The notes under the pieces were generated by a model, which searched no databases, was not told where the DNA came from, and saw only the letters and a program-made list of their open reading frames with translations. A DNA stretch of 64,000 bases from Nitrospirota bacterium. Lineage in GTDB: Bacteria > JACPQY01. Shown piece after piece: positions 40,774 through 50,935 of the stretch (positions are counted from its first letter, which is position 1; each line of letters starts with the position of its first letter). A program made the position numbers and the translations under genes. The DNA lies in NCBI GenBank assembly GCA_016190245.1, contig JACPQY010000080.1:23023-87022 (forward strand), written 5' to 3'.

Positions 40774-41163
40774 ATGATCCCCGTTCGCTGCCGTCAGTCG
40801 GCGGTCTTGTTCGCGTTCTTGGCTTCGCTCGGCATGGGCTTGGGCGATGCCGGAACCCTTGTCTTGTGCTTGGAGGAGGACCGCGTGGCGGTCGAGGTGG
40901 GAAAGTGCGGTCCTGGTAAAGCGGTGCAAGATCCATGTCGTGCCCCCTGCGTGGACATCCCCCTGGCGACGGCCGGGAGCCGGACGCCGATCGTTCTCGC
41001 GGATCAGAACCTTCCCGGCGGCCCTCCAGCGGCTCCCGCCGCGCTCCCCTCCCGCTTCCTGCCGGTATTCGCGTCGCTCGCGACCGGTGCCATCGCAGAG
41101 GCTTCCGCCATAAGTGCCCCTCCGATTCTGACCTTCCTTCGCACGGTCGTCCTCCTGATCTAG
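40774..41163 (+). CDS. Small exported Cys-containing protein of metal-efflux operons, unknown function
   Basis: 129 aa with a signal peptide (RCRQSAVLFAFLASLGMGLGDA). The mature part has LVLCLEEDRVAVEVGKCG and DPCRAPCVDIPLA, then a second hydrophobic C-terminal end. Short proteins with a C-V-D-I-P-L motif and paired cysteines occur just upstream of CzcCBA/Cus-type operons in other bacteria, and this one precedes the TolC-like gene by about 110 bases. A periplasmic metal-handling role is inferred from position and cysteines only. Confidence 0.6.
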   Translation: MIPVRCRQSAVLFAFLASLGMGLGDAGTLVLCLEEDRVAVEVGKCGPGKAVQDPCRAPCVDIPLATAGSRTPIVLADQNLPGGPPAAPAALPSRFLPVFASLATGAIAEASAISAPPILTFLRTVVLLI

Positions 41164-41271
41164 ACCTCCGCGCCCACCTGCCCTGACCCAAGGGTCGGTT
41201 TCCATCTGAGGTTGTTCCGACGGCAGCCATAGTCTGCCCGGGTCGAAACGCAAGGCGACTTAGGAGGTTTC

Positions 41272-42528
41272 ATGCATCGCTTGATCGTTCTGATGTTTGC
41301 AATGATGACACTTTCCGGAGCGAGGAACGCGAGCGCGGAGGTGGAGGGGCGGCTCACCCTATCCGATCTGATTCAACGAGCGCTTGAGAGGAGCGAATTC
41401 ATCCCCTCGCTCAGAGCCCGAGTCGACCAAGATCGGTTTTCAGCGGTGCAGGCCGGGGCCTGGACAAACCCCACGGGCGGCCTTTCGAGTGGGCTGGTCC
41501 AGGAATCCGGAACGGGCCCGTTGTTCGAGGTTTCGGTATCCCAGCCTATCTTCTATCCGGGCAAGCAACGTCTGCGCCGGGAGATCGGCGAATTGGGCGC
41601 CGAAGAGAACGGGGTGCGGCTTGTGGAATTGGAACTTGCCGTCACCCGGGATGTGGTCCGTCTTGCCTACGAATACGTGATCGCGCAGAGGAAAAGGGCG
41701 ATCAACGAAAGCCGGCAAAAGAGCTTCGACGTGATTCGTTCCTACCTGGGGGGGCGTCTATTTCCGTCTCCTCAGCAGCAGGCAGAGCGCCGGATCGTCG
41801 AGGCGCGCCTTCGGAATATCGCGGCGGACTCCCTGGTGATCGAAGGCGCCCTCCGATCGGTCTTCGAGAGTCTGAACTTCTACATCGGCTTCGAAGCCGG
41901 CCCGCCGCCGGAGTTGGATATCCCCCGGCTCAGGGGAACCGGCTCGGTGGATCGAAGGCTCTGGCTCGCTCGGGCGATGACCCGGAACACCGAACTGTCG
42001 GCGCAGCGGGTCCGCCTGGCAGCGGCCCGGAAAGAAAAGGATCTTGCGCTTCTGGAAGCGAAGCCGGATTTCGAGCCGAACGTCTTTTTCGGAGACGGAA
42101 CAAGGGGAGGCGGTGAGCGCGAATTCGGGATCGGCCTTGCCCTCCCAATCCCCGTGCTCAATCGCAACCTAGCCGGGATTCGAAGCGCTCAGAGGAAAAT
42201 CGAGGCCGAAGATCGGCTTCGGCGGCATGTCGAACGGCAGATCGAGGCGGAGCTCGGACAGCTGTGGAGCGAATACGAGATCGCGCGCCAGGCCGTGCGG
42301 CTTTACCCGGATTCCCGACTTGCGGAACTTAATGCCCAGATCAAGGAGGCCGAGGGCGAATTCCGAAAGGGACGCGTGGACCTGCTGACGTTCCTCGAAC
42401 TCGATTCGGAAGTCGTCGAGACGAATTTCCGCGCTCTCGATGCCCAAGTGGCCCTTCTGGAGAAGTTCCTGGACCTTCTCTTTCTGGCGGGGGAGAAGGA
42501 TGTCCCGCCTCAACTGGCCGCGCAATAG
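41272..42528 (+). CDS. TolC-family outer membrane efflux protein (CusC/CzcC type)
   Basis: 418 aa with a signal peptide (VLMFAMMTLSGARNASAE). Two repeats of long amphipathic helices and short beta segments typical of OEP proteins: LTLSDLIQRALERSEFIPSL, GPLFEVSVSQPIFYPGKQRL, and in the second half FGIGLALPIPVLNRN and LAELNAQIKEAEGEFRKGR. No lipobox. Strong ribosome site TAGGAGGT before ATG 41272. Forms the outer channel for the RND pump encoded 11 bases downstream. Confidence 0.87.
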   Translation: MHRLIVLMFAMMTLSGARNASAEVEGRLTLSDLIQRALERSEFIPSLRARVDQDRFSAVQAGAWTNPTGGLSSGLVQESGTGPLFEVSVSQPIFYPGKQRLRREIGELGAEENGVRLVELELAVTRDVVRLAYEYVIAQRKRAINESRQKSFDVIRSYLGGRLFPSPQQQAERRIVEARLRNIAADSLVIEGALRSVFESLNFYIGFEAGPPPELDIPRLRGTGSVDRRLWLARAMTRNTELSAQRVRLAAARKEKDLALLEAKPDFEPNVFFGDGTRGGGEREFGIGLALPIPVLNRNLAGIRSAQRKIEAEDRLRRHVERQIEAELGQLWSEYEIARQAVRLYPDSRLAELNAQIKEAEGEFRKGRVDLLTFLELDSEVVETNFRALDAQVALLEKFLDLLFLAGEKDVPPQLAAQ

Positions 42529-42539
42529 GAGGAGATCCC

Positions 42540-45500
42540 ATGTTGAATTGGCTTGTTCGACAGAGTGTTCGAAACCGACTCACGGTCCTGCTGGTGTTTG
42601 CTGGCGTTGCCGCGATCGGCGCCTACCTGCTCGCGGATCTCCCCGTGGACGCCGTGCCGGACATCACCCCTGTGCAGGTGGTGGTCAATACGAAAACCGG
42701 CGCGCTTGACCCGGAACAGATCGAAAAAACGGTCTCCTTTCCCATCGAAACGGAGATGAGCGGCATCGGGCGCGTGAAGGAAGTGCGGTCGCTCTCCAAA
42801 TACGGGCTCTCGCAGGTCGTGGTGATCTTCGAGGACGGCACGGACATCTACTGGGCTCGCCAGCAGGTGGGCGAGAGATTGCAGGGCGTTGCGGGCGAAC
42901 TGCCCGGCGGGCTCTCACCGGAGCTTGCCCCCATCACAACCGGCTTGGGCGAGGTCGTCATGTATGCGGTGACGGCCAAGCCCGGCAGTCCGCTGGCCGC
43001 GAAGCCGGAGAAGGACCGCCTGCTTTACCTTCGGACGATTCAGGACTTCGTGATCGCCCCGTATCTCAAGCGATCCGTGAAAAACGTCGCTGAGGTGGAT
43101 TCCACGGGCGGCTACAAGAAGGAGATCCACATCGAAATCCACCCGGAGAGGCTGGATCGCTACGGATTGACCATCGAAGAGATCGGGGAGCGATTGGAAA
43201 CGCTCGGCGAGAATTTCGGAGGCGGCTACGTGCAGCCCGGCGGAAAACAGGTCATCGTTCGAACGTCCGGACGCATCGAGAAGCTCGATGAGATTCTCAG
43301 CGTGCCCGTCAAGCTGGACGTGCGGGGGACGCCCATTCCCCTCTCTCGCGTGGCGGACGTGCGGGAGGACTACGCCCAAAGGATGGGCGGCGCCACCTAC
43401 AACGGCGAAGAAACCGTGCTGGGCACCGTTCTGATGCTGATCGGCGCGAATTCCAGGCTGGTCGCCTTGGACGCCGAGCGGGCGCTCCGCGAGGCGCCCC
43501 TCCCGCCGGACGTGGAGGTCAAGCTCCTCTACACGCGGAGCTATCTTGTCAATGCCACATTGAAGACGGTTGCGAAGAACCTCGCCGAAGGGGCGGTCCT
43601 GGTCGTGGCCGTGCTGGTGATTCTCCTGGGCAACTTGCGCGGGTCCGTGTTCGTCTCCCTGGCCATTCCCCTGTCGATGCTTTTCGCATTCATCGGGATG
43701 CGGTGGCTGGGCGTGTCGGCCAGCTTGATGAGCCTGGGCGCCATCGACTTCGGCCTCTTGGTGGACGGCGCCGTGGTGATCGTCGAAAACGCCCTGCGAA
43801 GGTTGGAGGAAAACGACGGCAAACTCGACTCTGGCTCCCGCATGGACCTGATCCTGGAATCCGTATCGGAAGTCATCAAGCCGGTGACGGTGGGTCGGAT
43901 CATCATCATGCTTGTGTATGTGCCCATCCTGGCCCTTGAAGGGATTGAGGGAAAACTGTTCCAGCCGATGGCCTTGACCGTGCTGATGGCCCTGGGTTCC
44001 TCCCTTCTCGTGGCGGCCTTCCTGATGCCGATCCTGGCGTATCTGCATTTGAGACCGGCAATGGAGGGAAAGGCGAGAGAGACGATGGTCTTCAGACTCC
44101 TCCGCAAGACGTACCGGCCGGCACTCGACGCAAGTCTTCGGCATCGGCTGACGGCCCTGGCGCCGGCGCTTGCCCTTCTGGTTGCCGCTCTCCTTGTCTA
44201 TCGGCGGCTGGGCGCCGACTTCATGCCGCCCTTGAATGAGGGCGATCTCCTCGTCAACCTGACGAGGTCTTCGGACATCGGCGTGGACGCTTCGCTCGCG
44301 TTGCAGAAAAGAAGTGACCAGGTCATCGCCGGTTTCGGCGAGGTCCAGCACGTATTCTCCAGGATCGGGACGGCGGAATCCGCGACAGACCCGATGGGCG
44401 TGCATCTGTCGGATACCTTCGTCATCCTGAAAAAGAACCCGTCCGATTGGCCCCGAACAGAGAATGGGCAACCGCGTAGCGTGGAAGAACTCTACCAGGC
44501 GATCAAGGAGGAGCTTGAACGCGAGGCTCCCGATCAAGAGATGAACGCCAACCAGCCGATCGAGATGCGGTTCGGTGAAATCCTGGAGGGGAGCCGGGCG
44601 GACGTCACACTACGAATCTACGGCAAGGAATTGCCCGTACTGATTAACCTCCTCGAAAAAGCAATCGCCATCGTCGAGAAGGTGCCGGGGGCGGAAGAGG
44701 TGGAGATGGACGCCCTGACGGCATTGCGGAAAAGTCCCGCCCTTACCGCGCGCCCCGACCCTACGGCCATCGTGCGCTACGGCTTGGACATCCACCAGGT
44801 GAATCGCCTGCTCGAAGCCGCCATGGGCGGACAGGAGGTGGGGAGCTACTACGAACAGCGATGGCGCTTTCCGATCGTCATGAGGGTAAGCGAAGAACAC
44901 CGCGAGGACATCGGCACGATCAAGTCGCTGCCGGTCGGACTGCCGGGCGGCGGGACCGTGCCGCTCTCCGCGGTCGCGCGCTTCCAGATGACGGACGAGG
45001 TAACGACCATCGCCCACGACTTCTCCGCGCGCTACTCGGCCGTGGCCATTTTCCTTTCCGGGAGGGACATCGTGGGTTTCGTCGAGGAGGCGAAGCAGGC
45101 CGTGGCGGAGAATCTTGAGCTTCCGGAAGGCTATACTCTAGGTTGGGGCGGACAGTTCAAAAACCTTGAGCGCGCGCGGAAACGATTGGCCGTCATTGTT
45201 CCGCTCGTGCTGGTGGCCATCTTCCTCATCCTGTGGCGGACTTTTGGTACGCTCCGGCAGGCACTGTTGATCTACACGGGGATTCCCCTGGCCGTGACGG
45301 GAGGCGTTTTCGCCCTCGCGCTGCGCGGAATTCCGTTGAGCGTTTCAGCCGGGGTGGGATTCATCGCCCTCATGGGGATTGCCGTGCTCAATGGAATGGT
45401 CCTCATGACGTTCTTCAACCAACTGCGGGCCGAGGGGGCCGACGCATGGTCGGCGGCAAGAGAGGGTGCGCTCATACGCCTACGACCCGTCCTCATGACC

Positions 45501-45704
45501 GCGCTTGTCGCAAGCCTTGGATTTCTCCCCATGGCGCTGAGCACGGGTATCGGGGCCGAGGTCCAGCGCCCACTGGCCACCGTCGTCATTGGCGGCATCG
45601 TCACCTCTACGCTCCTGACCCTGATCGTTCTCCCGGTCCTCTATGCGTGGGTGGAGGGTGGAAGAGGCGGGCGGCCAATCCACCGGCGGCCTCCGAAAGA
45701 GTAG
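42540..45704 (+). CDS. Heavy-metal RND efflux pump, CzcA/CusA family
   Basis: 1054-aa proton-driven inner membrane pump. The start LLADLPVDAVPDITPVQVVVN and FPIETEMSGIGRVKEVRSLSKYGLSQV are the heavy-metal (HME) subclass signature. The proton-relay motif in TM4 is GAIDFGLLVDGAVVIVENALRRL. Twelve membrane segments in the usual 1+5+1+5 pattern, with two large periplasmic loops. Strong ribosome site AGGAGGAG before ATG 42540. No membrane-fusion protein (CzcB/CusB) lies between it and the channel gene or after it. Metal specificity is not obvious; the neighbouring regulator has an arsenite-type thiol site. Confidence 0.93.
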   Translation: MLNWLVRQSVRNRLTVLLVFAGVAAIGAYLLADLPVDAVPDITPVQVVVNTKTGALDPEQIEKTVSFPIETEMSGIGRVKEVRSLSKYGLSQVVVIFEDGTDIYWARQQVGERLQGVAGELPGGLSPELAPITTGLGEVVMYAVTAKPGSPLAAKPEKDRLLYLRTIQDFVIAPYLKRSVKNVAEVDSTGGYKKEIHIEIHPERLDRYGLTIEEIGERLETLGENFGGGYVQPGGKQVIVRTSGRIEKLDEILSVPVKLDVRGTPIPLSRVADVREDYAQRMGGATYNGEETVLGTVLMLIGANSRLVALDAERALREAPLPPDVEVKLLYTRSYLVNATLKTVAKNLAEGAVLVVAVLVILLGNLRGSVFVSLAIPLSMLFAFIGMRWLGVSASLMSLGAIDFGLLVDGAVVIVENALRRLEENDGKLDSGSRMDLILESVSEVIKPVTVGRIIIMLVYVPILALEGIEGKLFQPMALTVLMALGSSLLVAAFLMPILAYLHLRPAMEGKARETMVFRLLRKTYRPALDASLRHRLTALAPALALLVAALLVYRRLGADFMPPLNEGDLLVNLTRSSDIGVDASLALQKRSDQVIAGFGEVQHVFSRIGTAESATDPMGVHLSDTFVILKKNPSDWPRTENGQPRSVEELYQAIKEELEREAPDQEMNANQPIEMRFGEILEGSRADVTLRIYGKELPVLINLLEKAIAIVEKVPGAEEVEMDALTALRKSPALTARPDPTAIVRYGLDIHQVNRLLEAAMGGQEVGSYYEQRWRFPIVMRVSEEHREDIGTIKSLPVGLPGGGTVPLSAVARFQMTDEVTTIAHDFSARYSAVAIFLSGRDIVGFVEEAKQAVAENLELPEGYTLGWGGQFKNLERARKRLAVIVPLVLVAIFLILWRTFGTLRQALLIYTGIPLAVTGGVFALALRGIPLSVSAGVGFIALMGIAVLNGMVLMTFFNQLRAEGADAWSAAREGALIRLRPVLMTALVASLGFLPMALSTGIGAEVQRPLATVVIGGIVTSTLLTLIVLPVLYAWVEGGRGGRPIHRRPPKE

Positions 45705-45770
45705 AGTGGGACATCTGCCCCCCCACGGCCCGCGACTGCTCCACGGCCTGCCGGCCCAACCGCACCGTTC

Positions 45771-45799
45771 TTGACGGGACGCGTGTCCGGGCTTATTGT
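45771..45799 (+). promoter_or_regulatory. Promoter of the arsR-like gene
   Basis: TTGACG (45771-45776), 17-base spacer, TATTGT (45794-45799), about 70 bases after the czcA-like stop. The predicted transcription start (near 45806) lies beyond ATG 45800, so translation must begin at 45818 or 45842. Confidence 0.55.
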
Positions 45800-45820
45800 A
45801 TGCGTGCATGCGCATGTATG
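45797..45820. promoter_or_regulatory. 24-base alternating pyrimidine-purine tract (possible operator/Z-DNA)
   Basis: Strict pyrimidine-purine alternation for 24 bases, overlapping the -10 and transcription start of the regulator. It contains the perfect palindrome CATGCGCATG. It could be an ArsR operator, a Z-DNA-prone segment, or both. Confidence 0.4.
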
Positions 45821-45841
45821 AGACTGAAGGAGCTGTGGCGC

Positions 45842-46231
45842 GTGAAGGCCTTCGTTGAAGCCCTTCAATCACTGGCCGATCCGACGCGGCTCCGGATCGT
45901 CCGTCTGCTGGCGGATTCCCGGAAAGAACTGTGCGTCTGCGAACTGGTCGACGCCTTGGAGTCGCCTCAGTACAACGTATCGAGGCATCTCCGAGTCCTC
46001 CGGCAGGCCGGCCTCGTGACCGAACGGAAGGAGGGTCGTTGGGTGTACTACGGTCTGTCGCCCGGGCCGGATCGTTTCCGATCGATCCTGGTGTCCGCGA
46101 TTCAATCCATTCCGGAGTCGACCCTCGCGAAGGACAGAAAGGAACTGGCTGGGCGCCTGAAGATCCGGGAGGGCGGAAAGTGCCTGAAGGGGATCTTGAA
46201 ATCCCGCCTGAATCCGGCGTTGGGGAGATGA
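45842..46231 (+). CDS. ArsR/SmtB-family metalloregulator
   Basis: Winged-helix repressor of 129 aa. From GTG 45842 (V-K-A-F-V-E-A-L-Q-S-L-A-D-P-T-R), preceded by AAGGAG at 9 bases; ATG 45818 is an alternative. ELCVCELVDAL carries the C-x-C arsenite/antimonite site of classical ArsR in the helix before the recognition helix (YNVSRHLRVLRQAGL). The wing is EGRWVYYGLSP. A further Cys is near the C-terminus (GGKCLKG). It likely represses itself and perhaps the efflux cassette upstream. Its stop overlaps the start of the truncated IMPase (ATGA). Confidence 0.88.
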   Translation: MKAFVEALQSLADPTRLRIVRLLADSRKELCVCELVDALESPQYNVSRHLRVLRQAGLVTERKEGRWVYYGLSPGPDRFRSILVSAIQSIPESTLAKDRKELAGRLKIREGGKCLKGILKSRLNPALGR

Positions 46232-46494
46232 ACGAGCGGGCGGAACGGCTCATCGTTCGCCGCATCCGAGGCCGCTTCCCGGAGCATCAAATCGTTGCCG
46301 AAGAGGCGGGGCTCTCCGAGGCGGGCCGCAGCCCGTCTCGAATGCAGTGGTTCGTGGACCCTCTGGACGGAACCACCAACTACGCGCACGGTTACCCGGT
46401 GTTCTGCGTCTCGATCGCGCTGGCTTCGAACGGCCGCATCCATCGAGCCATGCGCGCCATCCTGGCCAAGGGCAGGGAGGAAGCAGCCCCGTAG
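46228..46494 (+). pseudogene. Truncated second copy of the IMPase gene
   Basis: 88 codons. Codons 2-65 repeat residues ~50-113 of the IMPase at 39845 almost exactly, through DPLDGTTNYAHGYPVF. The frame then jumps in phase to the last residues of that gene (ASNGRIHRAMR). About 411 bases are missing, including the second metal-binding motif, so phosphatase activity is unlikely. It starts at ATG 46228 overlapping the arsR-like stop and ends 30 bases from the atpD stop, convergent with it. Confidence 0.85.
46232..46422 (+). repeat. Direct repeat, right copy
   Basis: Partner of 39993-40183. A second short block of homology (about 46419-46465 with 40593-40640) follows, with the middle of the gene deleted. 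Confidence 0.9.
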
Positions 46495-46524
46495 GAAGGC
46501 GTCGCCGGGGCTTCGCGTCCCGCC

Positions 46525-47934
<1,410 letters not shown>

Positions 47935-48819
47935 TCAGCCCTTCAGGGCTTCCGCGCCGTTGACGATATCCATCAATTCTTTGGTGATGGCGGCCTGTCG
48001 CGCCTTGTTCATCTCGAGCGTGAGGCGGTCGATCATCTCGCGCGCGTTCTTCGTGGCGTTTTCCATCGCCGACATGCGGGCCGAGTGCTCGCCCGCCTCG
48101 GATTCATAGAGGATCTGACGGAGCCGGGCCTCGACGTACAGCGGGAGCAGCTTCTCCCCCAGCTCGACCAGCGGCGGCTCCGTTGCCCAGGCGATGTTCG
48201 GATCAAGTGCGAAACCCTCGGGGAGTTCCACGGGCAGGAGGCGGTGGATCACCGGCTTCTGGGTGGTGAGTGTCACGAGTTCGTTGCTCGCCACGAAGAC
48301 GGGCACGCCCGCGGCGCACGCCTCCAGCACGCGATCGCGAACCTGCGGGATCCATTGATCGAAGTTCGGTTGCGGGGCGGTCAGCGCCAGATCCACGGTC
48401 ATCTTGCGCCGCTGGAAGTAGTCGCGCGACTTCCGGCCGACGGTGACGAAGGCGATCTCGCGGGCCGTCTGGGTTTTGAGCCATCGCTCCGCCATCCTGA
48501 ACAGTCCGGAGTTGAAACTTCCGCACAGACCGCGCTCGCCGGCCACCACGACCACACGCATCTTCGGCCCCGGTGGGGAGGCCGTTGCCCAGGCGGGCAG
48601 GACGACGCGGGGGTCTTCCGCGGCGAGGCGGCGGATTCGCAGCAGAACGCGCAGAAGGGCCGTCTGGACATCCTGGGCGAACGGTTTGTAGTGAAGCGCC
48701 CGCTCCTGCGCGCGGCGGAGCTTGGCCGCGGCCACCATCTTCATCGCCTTCGTGATTTGCTGGGTCTTCCGGACGGACGTGATGCGCCGTCGGACGACCT
48801 TCGCGGACTTCGTGGCCAT
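47935..48819 (-). CDS. atpG: ATP synthase F1 subunit gamma
   Basis: Central stalk of F1. 294 aa. The N-terminal coiled helix is VVRRRITSVRKTQQITKAMKMVAAAKLRRAQ (residues ~8-38) and the C-terminal helix SARMSAMENATKNAREMIDRL (residues ~255-276); GERGLCGSFNSGL lies in the Rossmann-like core. ATG 48819 shares one base with the atpA stop. The longer open frame upstream is a shadow of atpA. Confidence 0.95.
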   Translation of the reverse strand: MATKSAKVVRRRITSVRKTQQITKAMKMVAAAKLRRAQERALHYKPFAQDVQTALLRVLLRIRRLAAEDPRVVLPAWATASPPGPKMRVVVVAGERGLCGSFNSGLFRMAERWLKTQTAREIAFVTVGRKSRDYFQRRKMTVDLALTAPQPNFDQWIPQVRDRVLEACAAGVPVFVASNELVTLTTQKPVIHRLLPVELPEGFALDPNIAWATEPPLVELGEKLLPLYVEARLRQILYESEAGEHSARMSAMENATKNAREMIDRLTLEMNKARQAAITKELMDIVNGAEALKG

Positions 48820-50327
48820 CAGGCTTGAAAGGCCTTCCCGAACTCCTCGAGGATCGCGCTCACTTTCTTGGCGAGGTCGTCGTCGAGCGCCTTCTTCTGT
48901 TTGATGGCCGGGAGGAGGTCGGGGTACTTGGATTCGACATAGGCGTAGAGCTCCCGCTCGTACCGGGCCACGTGCTCGACCGGCACGTGATCGGCATATC
49001 CCTGCGTCCCGGCGAAGATGATGAGGATTTCCTTCTCGACCGGCATCGGCACGTACTGGCCCTGCTTGAGGATCTCCACGAGTCGCCGGCCGCGATTGAG
49101 CTTGGCCAGGGTCGCTTTGTCCAGGTCTGAGCCGAACTGGGCGAACGATTCCAGTTCGCGGTACTGGGCGAGGTCGAGCCGGAGGCCGCCGGCCACCTTC
49201 TTCATGGCCTTGACCTGCGCGGAGCCACCGACGCGCGAAACCGAGATGCCGACGTTCACCGCCGGCCGGATGCCCGCGTAGAAGAGATCGGGTTCGAGAT
49301 AGATCTGGCCGTCGGTGATGGAGATGACGTTCGTCGGGATGTAGGCCGAGACGTCGCCCGCCTGGGTCTCGATCACGGGAAGGGCCGTGAGGGAGCCGCT
49401 GCCGTGCTTGTCGTTGAGCTTGGCCGCACGTTCGAGGAGGCGCGAGTGCAGGTAGAACACGTCGCCCGGGAAGGCCTCGCGGCCGGGCGGGCGGCGCATG
49501 AGGAGGGCGAGTTGGCGGTAGGCCACGGCGTGTTTCGAGAGGTCGTCGTACATCACCAGGGCGTGGCGGCCTGAATCGCGGTAGTACTCGCCCATGGCGC
49601 AGCCGGAGTAGGCGGAGAGAAACTGGAGCGGGGCCGGGTCGCTGGCCGTGGCGGAGACGACGGTGGTGTACTCCATCGCGCCGTGGCGCTTGAGGCGGTC
49701 CACGAGTTGGACGACGCTCGATCGCTTCTGCCCGATGGCCACGTAGATGCATTTCACGTTCTCGGTCTTCTGGTTGATGATCGTGTCCACCAGCAGGGCG
49801 GTCTTTCCGGTCTGGCGATCGCCGATGATCAGTTCGCGCTGGCCGCGCCCGATGGGGATCATGGCGTCAATGGCCTTGATGCCTGTCTGGAGAGGCTCCT
49901 TCACAGGCTGGCGGAGCACGATGCCCGGCGCCTTGAGCTCGATCTGGCGGCGCTCCTTCGACCGGATCGGCGGCCCGCCGTCCACCGGTTGGCCGAGCGC
50001 GTCCACCACGCGACCGAGCAGCTCGTCCCCCACGGGCACGTCCGCGATGCGGCCGGTCCGCTTGACGAGGTCGTTCTCCTTGAGGTGCGTGACTTCGCCG
50101 AAGATCGCCGCGCCGACCGTTTCCTCTTCGAGGTTGAGGACGAGGCCCATCAGCCCGCCCGGGAACTCGAGCAGCTCGCCGGCCATCGCCTTCTTGAGGC
50201 CGTAGATTTTCGCGATCCCGTCGCCGACCGTAAGAATCGTGCCCGTCTCGGCGAGGTCAATCTCGGGGGCGAAGCCCTCGATCTCTTCCCTCAGGATACG
50301 GCTGATCTCGGTTGCTTTCATCTCCAT
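48819..50327 (-). CDS. atpA: ATP synthase F1 subunit alpha
   Basis: Non-catalytic nucleotide-binding subunit. 502 aa. P-loop [15 protein letters not shown], the Arg-finger region [42 protein letters not shown] (residues ~345-385), and [13 protein letters not shown] N-terminal delta-contact helix ([13 protein letters not shown]). Ribosome site AGGAGGA before ATG 50327. Confidence 0.97.
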   Translation of the reverse strand: MEMKATEISRILREEIEGFAPEIDLAETGTILTVGDGIAKIYGLKKAMAGELLEFPGGLMGLVLNLEEETVGAAIFGEVTHLKENDLVKRTGRIADVPVGDELLGRVVDALGQPVDGGPPIRSKERRQIELKAPGIVLRQPVKEPLQTGIKAIDAMIPIGRGQRELIIGDRQTGKTALLVDTIINQKTENVKCIYVAIGQKRSSVVQLVDRLKRHGAMEYTTVVSATASDPAPLQFLSAYSGCAMGEYYRDSGRHALVMYDDLSKHAVAYRQLALLMRRPPGREAFPGDVFYLHSRLLERAAKLNDKHGSGSLTALPVIETQAGDVSAYIPTNVISITDGQIYLEPDLFYAGIRPAVNVGISVSRVGGSAQVKAMKKVAGGLRLDLAQYRELESFAQFGSDLDKATLAKLNRGRRLVEILKQGQYVPMPVEKEILIIFAGTQGYADHVPVEHVARYERELYAYVESKYPDLLPAIKQKKALDDDLAKKVSAILEEFGKAFQA

Positions 50328-50374
50328 GGGGGTCCTCCTGTCGCGTGTGGACTTTCTTCAGGCGCGGGGCTCTC

Positions 50375-50935
50375 CTAGGGCGTTCCCGCGCCGCGGCGGA
50401 CGCTTTCGAGGTCGCGCCGGGCGCATTCGAGCTGGTAGCGCAGACTTCCATCAATGAGAGTATCTTCAATCCGAAGCCGCAAACCGCCTAGCAAATCCGG
50501 GTCGATCCGCGTTTCGAATACCACGGTCTTGCCAAGGGCTCGGCCGAGCAGGCCCTTGAGACGTTCCAGCGTTTCGGGGGACGGCTCACGCGCGGCGCCG
50601 ACCTCGATGCGGACGCGGTTGGCCTGTTCATCGCGGAGGCGGCTCAACCGCTGCATGATCGGTTGCAGCAGGCCTGCGCGCCCACGGGAGGCCACCACCT
50701 TGAAGGCGCGAATGGCCGACGGACCCGCACCGACCTTGCGGCCGATGGTTTCCGCGATCTTTTCCTTTGCTTTGGACAGGGTCATGGGGGATGTCAGCAG
50801 GAGCCGGGTGCGCGGATCCTGCTCGATGGCCTTGGAGATCGCCTCGAGGTCCTGATAGACCGCGTCCACCTCACCCTTGGCCAGGGCGGCTTCGAAGATG
50901 GCCCGGGCGTACTTGCCCGCGGTTACGAAGTCCAT
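50375..50935 (-). CDS. atpH: ATP synthase subunit delta
   Basis: Peripheral-stalk subunit (OSCP). 186 aa. YARAIFEAALAKGEVDAVYQDL is the N-terminal helical domain signature, and DPDLLGGLRLRIEDTLIDGSLRYQLE the conserved C-terminal motif. Overlaps atpF by 13 bases. Confidence 0.94.
   Translation of the reverse strand: MDFVTAGKYARAIFEAALAKGEVDAVYQDLEAISKAIEQDPRTRLLLTSPMTLSKAKEKIAETIGRKVGAGPSAIRAFKVVASRGRAGLLQPIMQRLSRLRDEQANRVRIEVGAAREPSPETLERLKGLLGRALGKTVVFETRIDPDLLGGLRLRIEDTLIDGSLRYQLECARRDLESVRRGAGTP

Noticed and set aside
42915..44537. 540-codon minus-strand frame opposite the RND pump
   Set aside because: His/Gln/Asp-rich mirror of the pump sequence with no recognisable motif. It is not the missing membrane-fusion gene.
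35705..46500. Hidden hisA, hisF or atpC in the island
   Set aside because: No frame shows the TIM-barrel motifs of HisA/HisF or an epsilon-subunit start. All sizeable frames there are assigned to other families.
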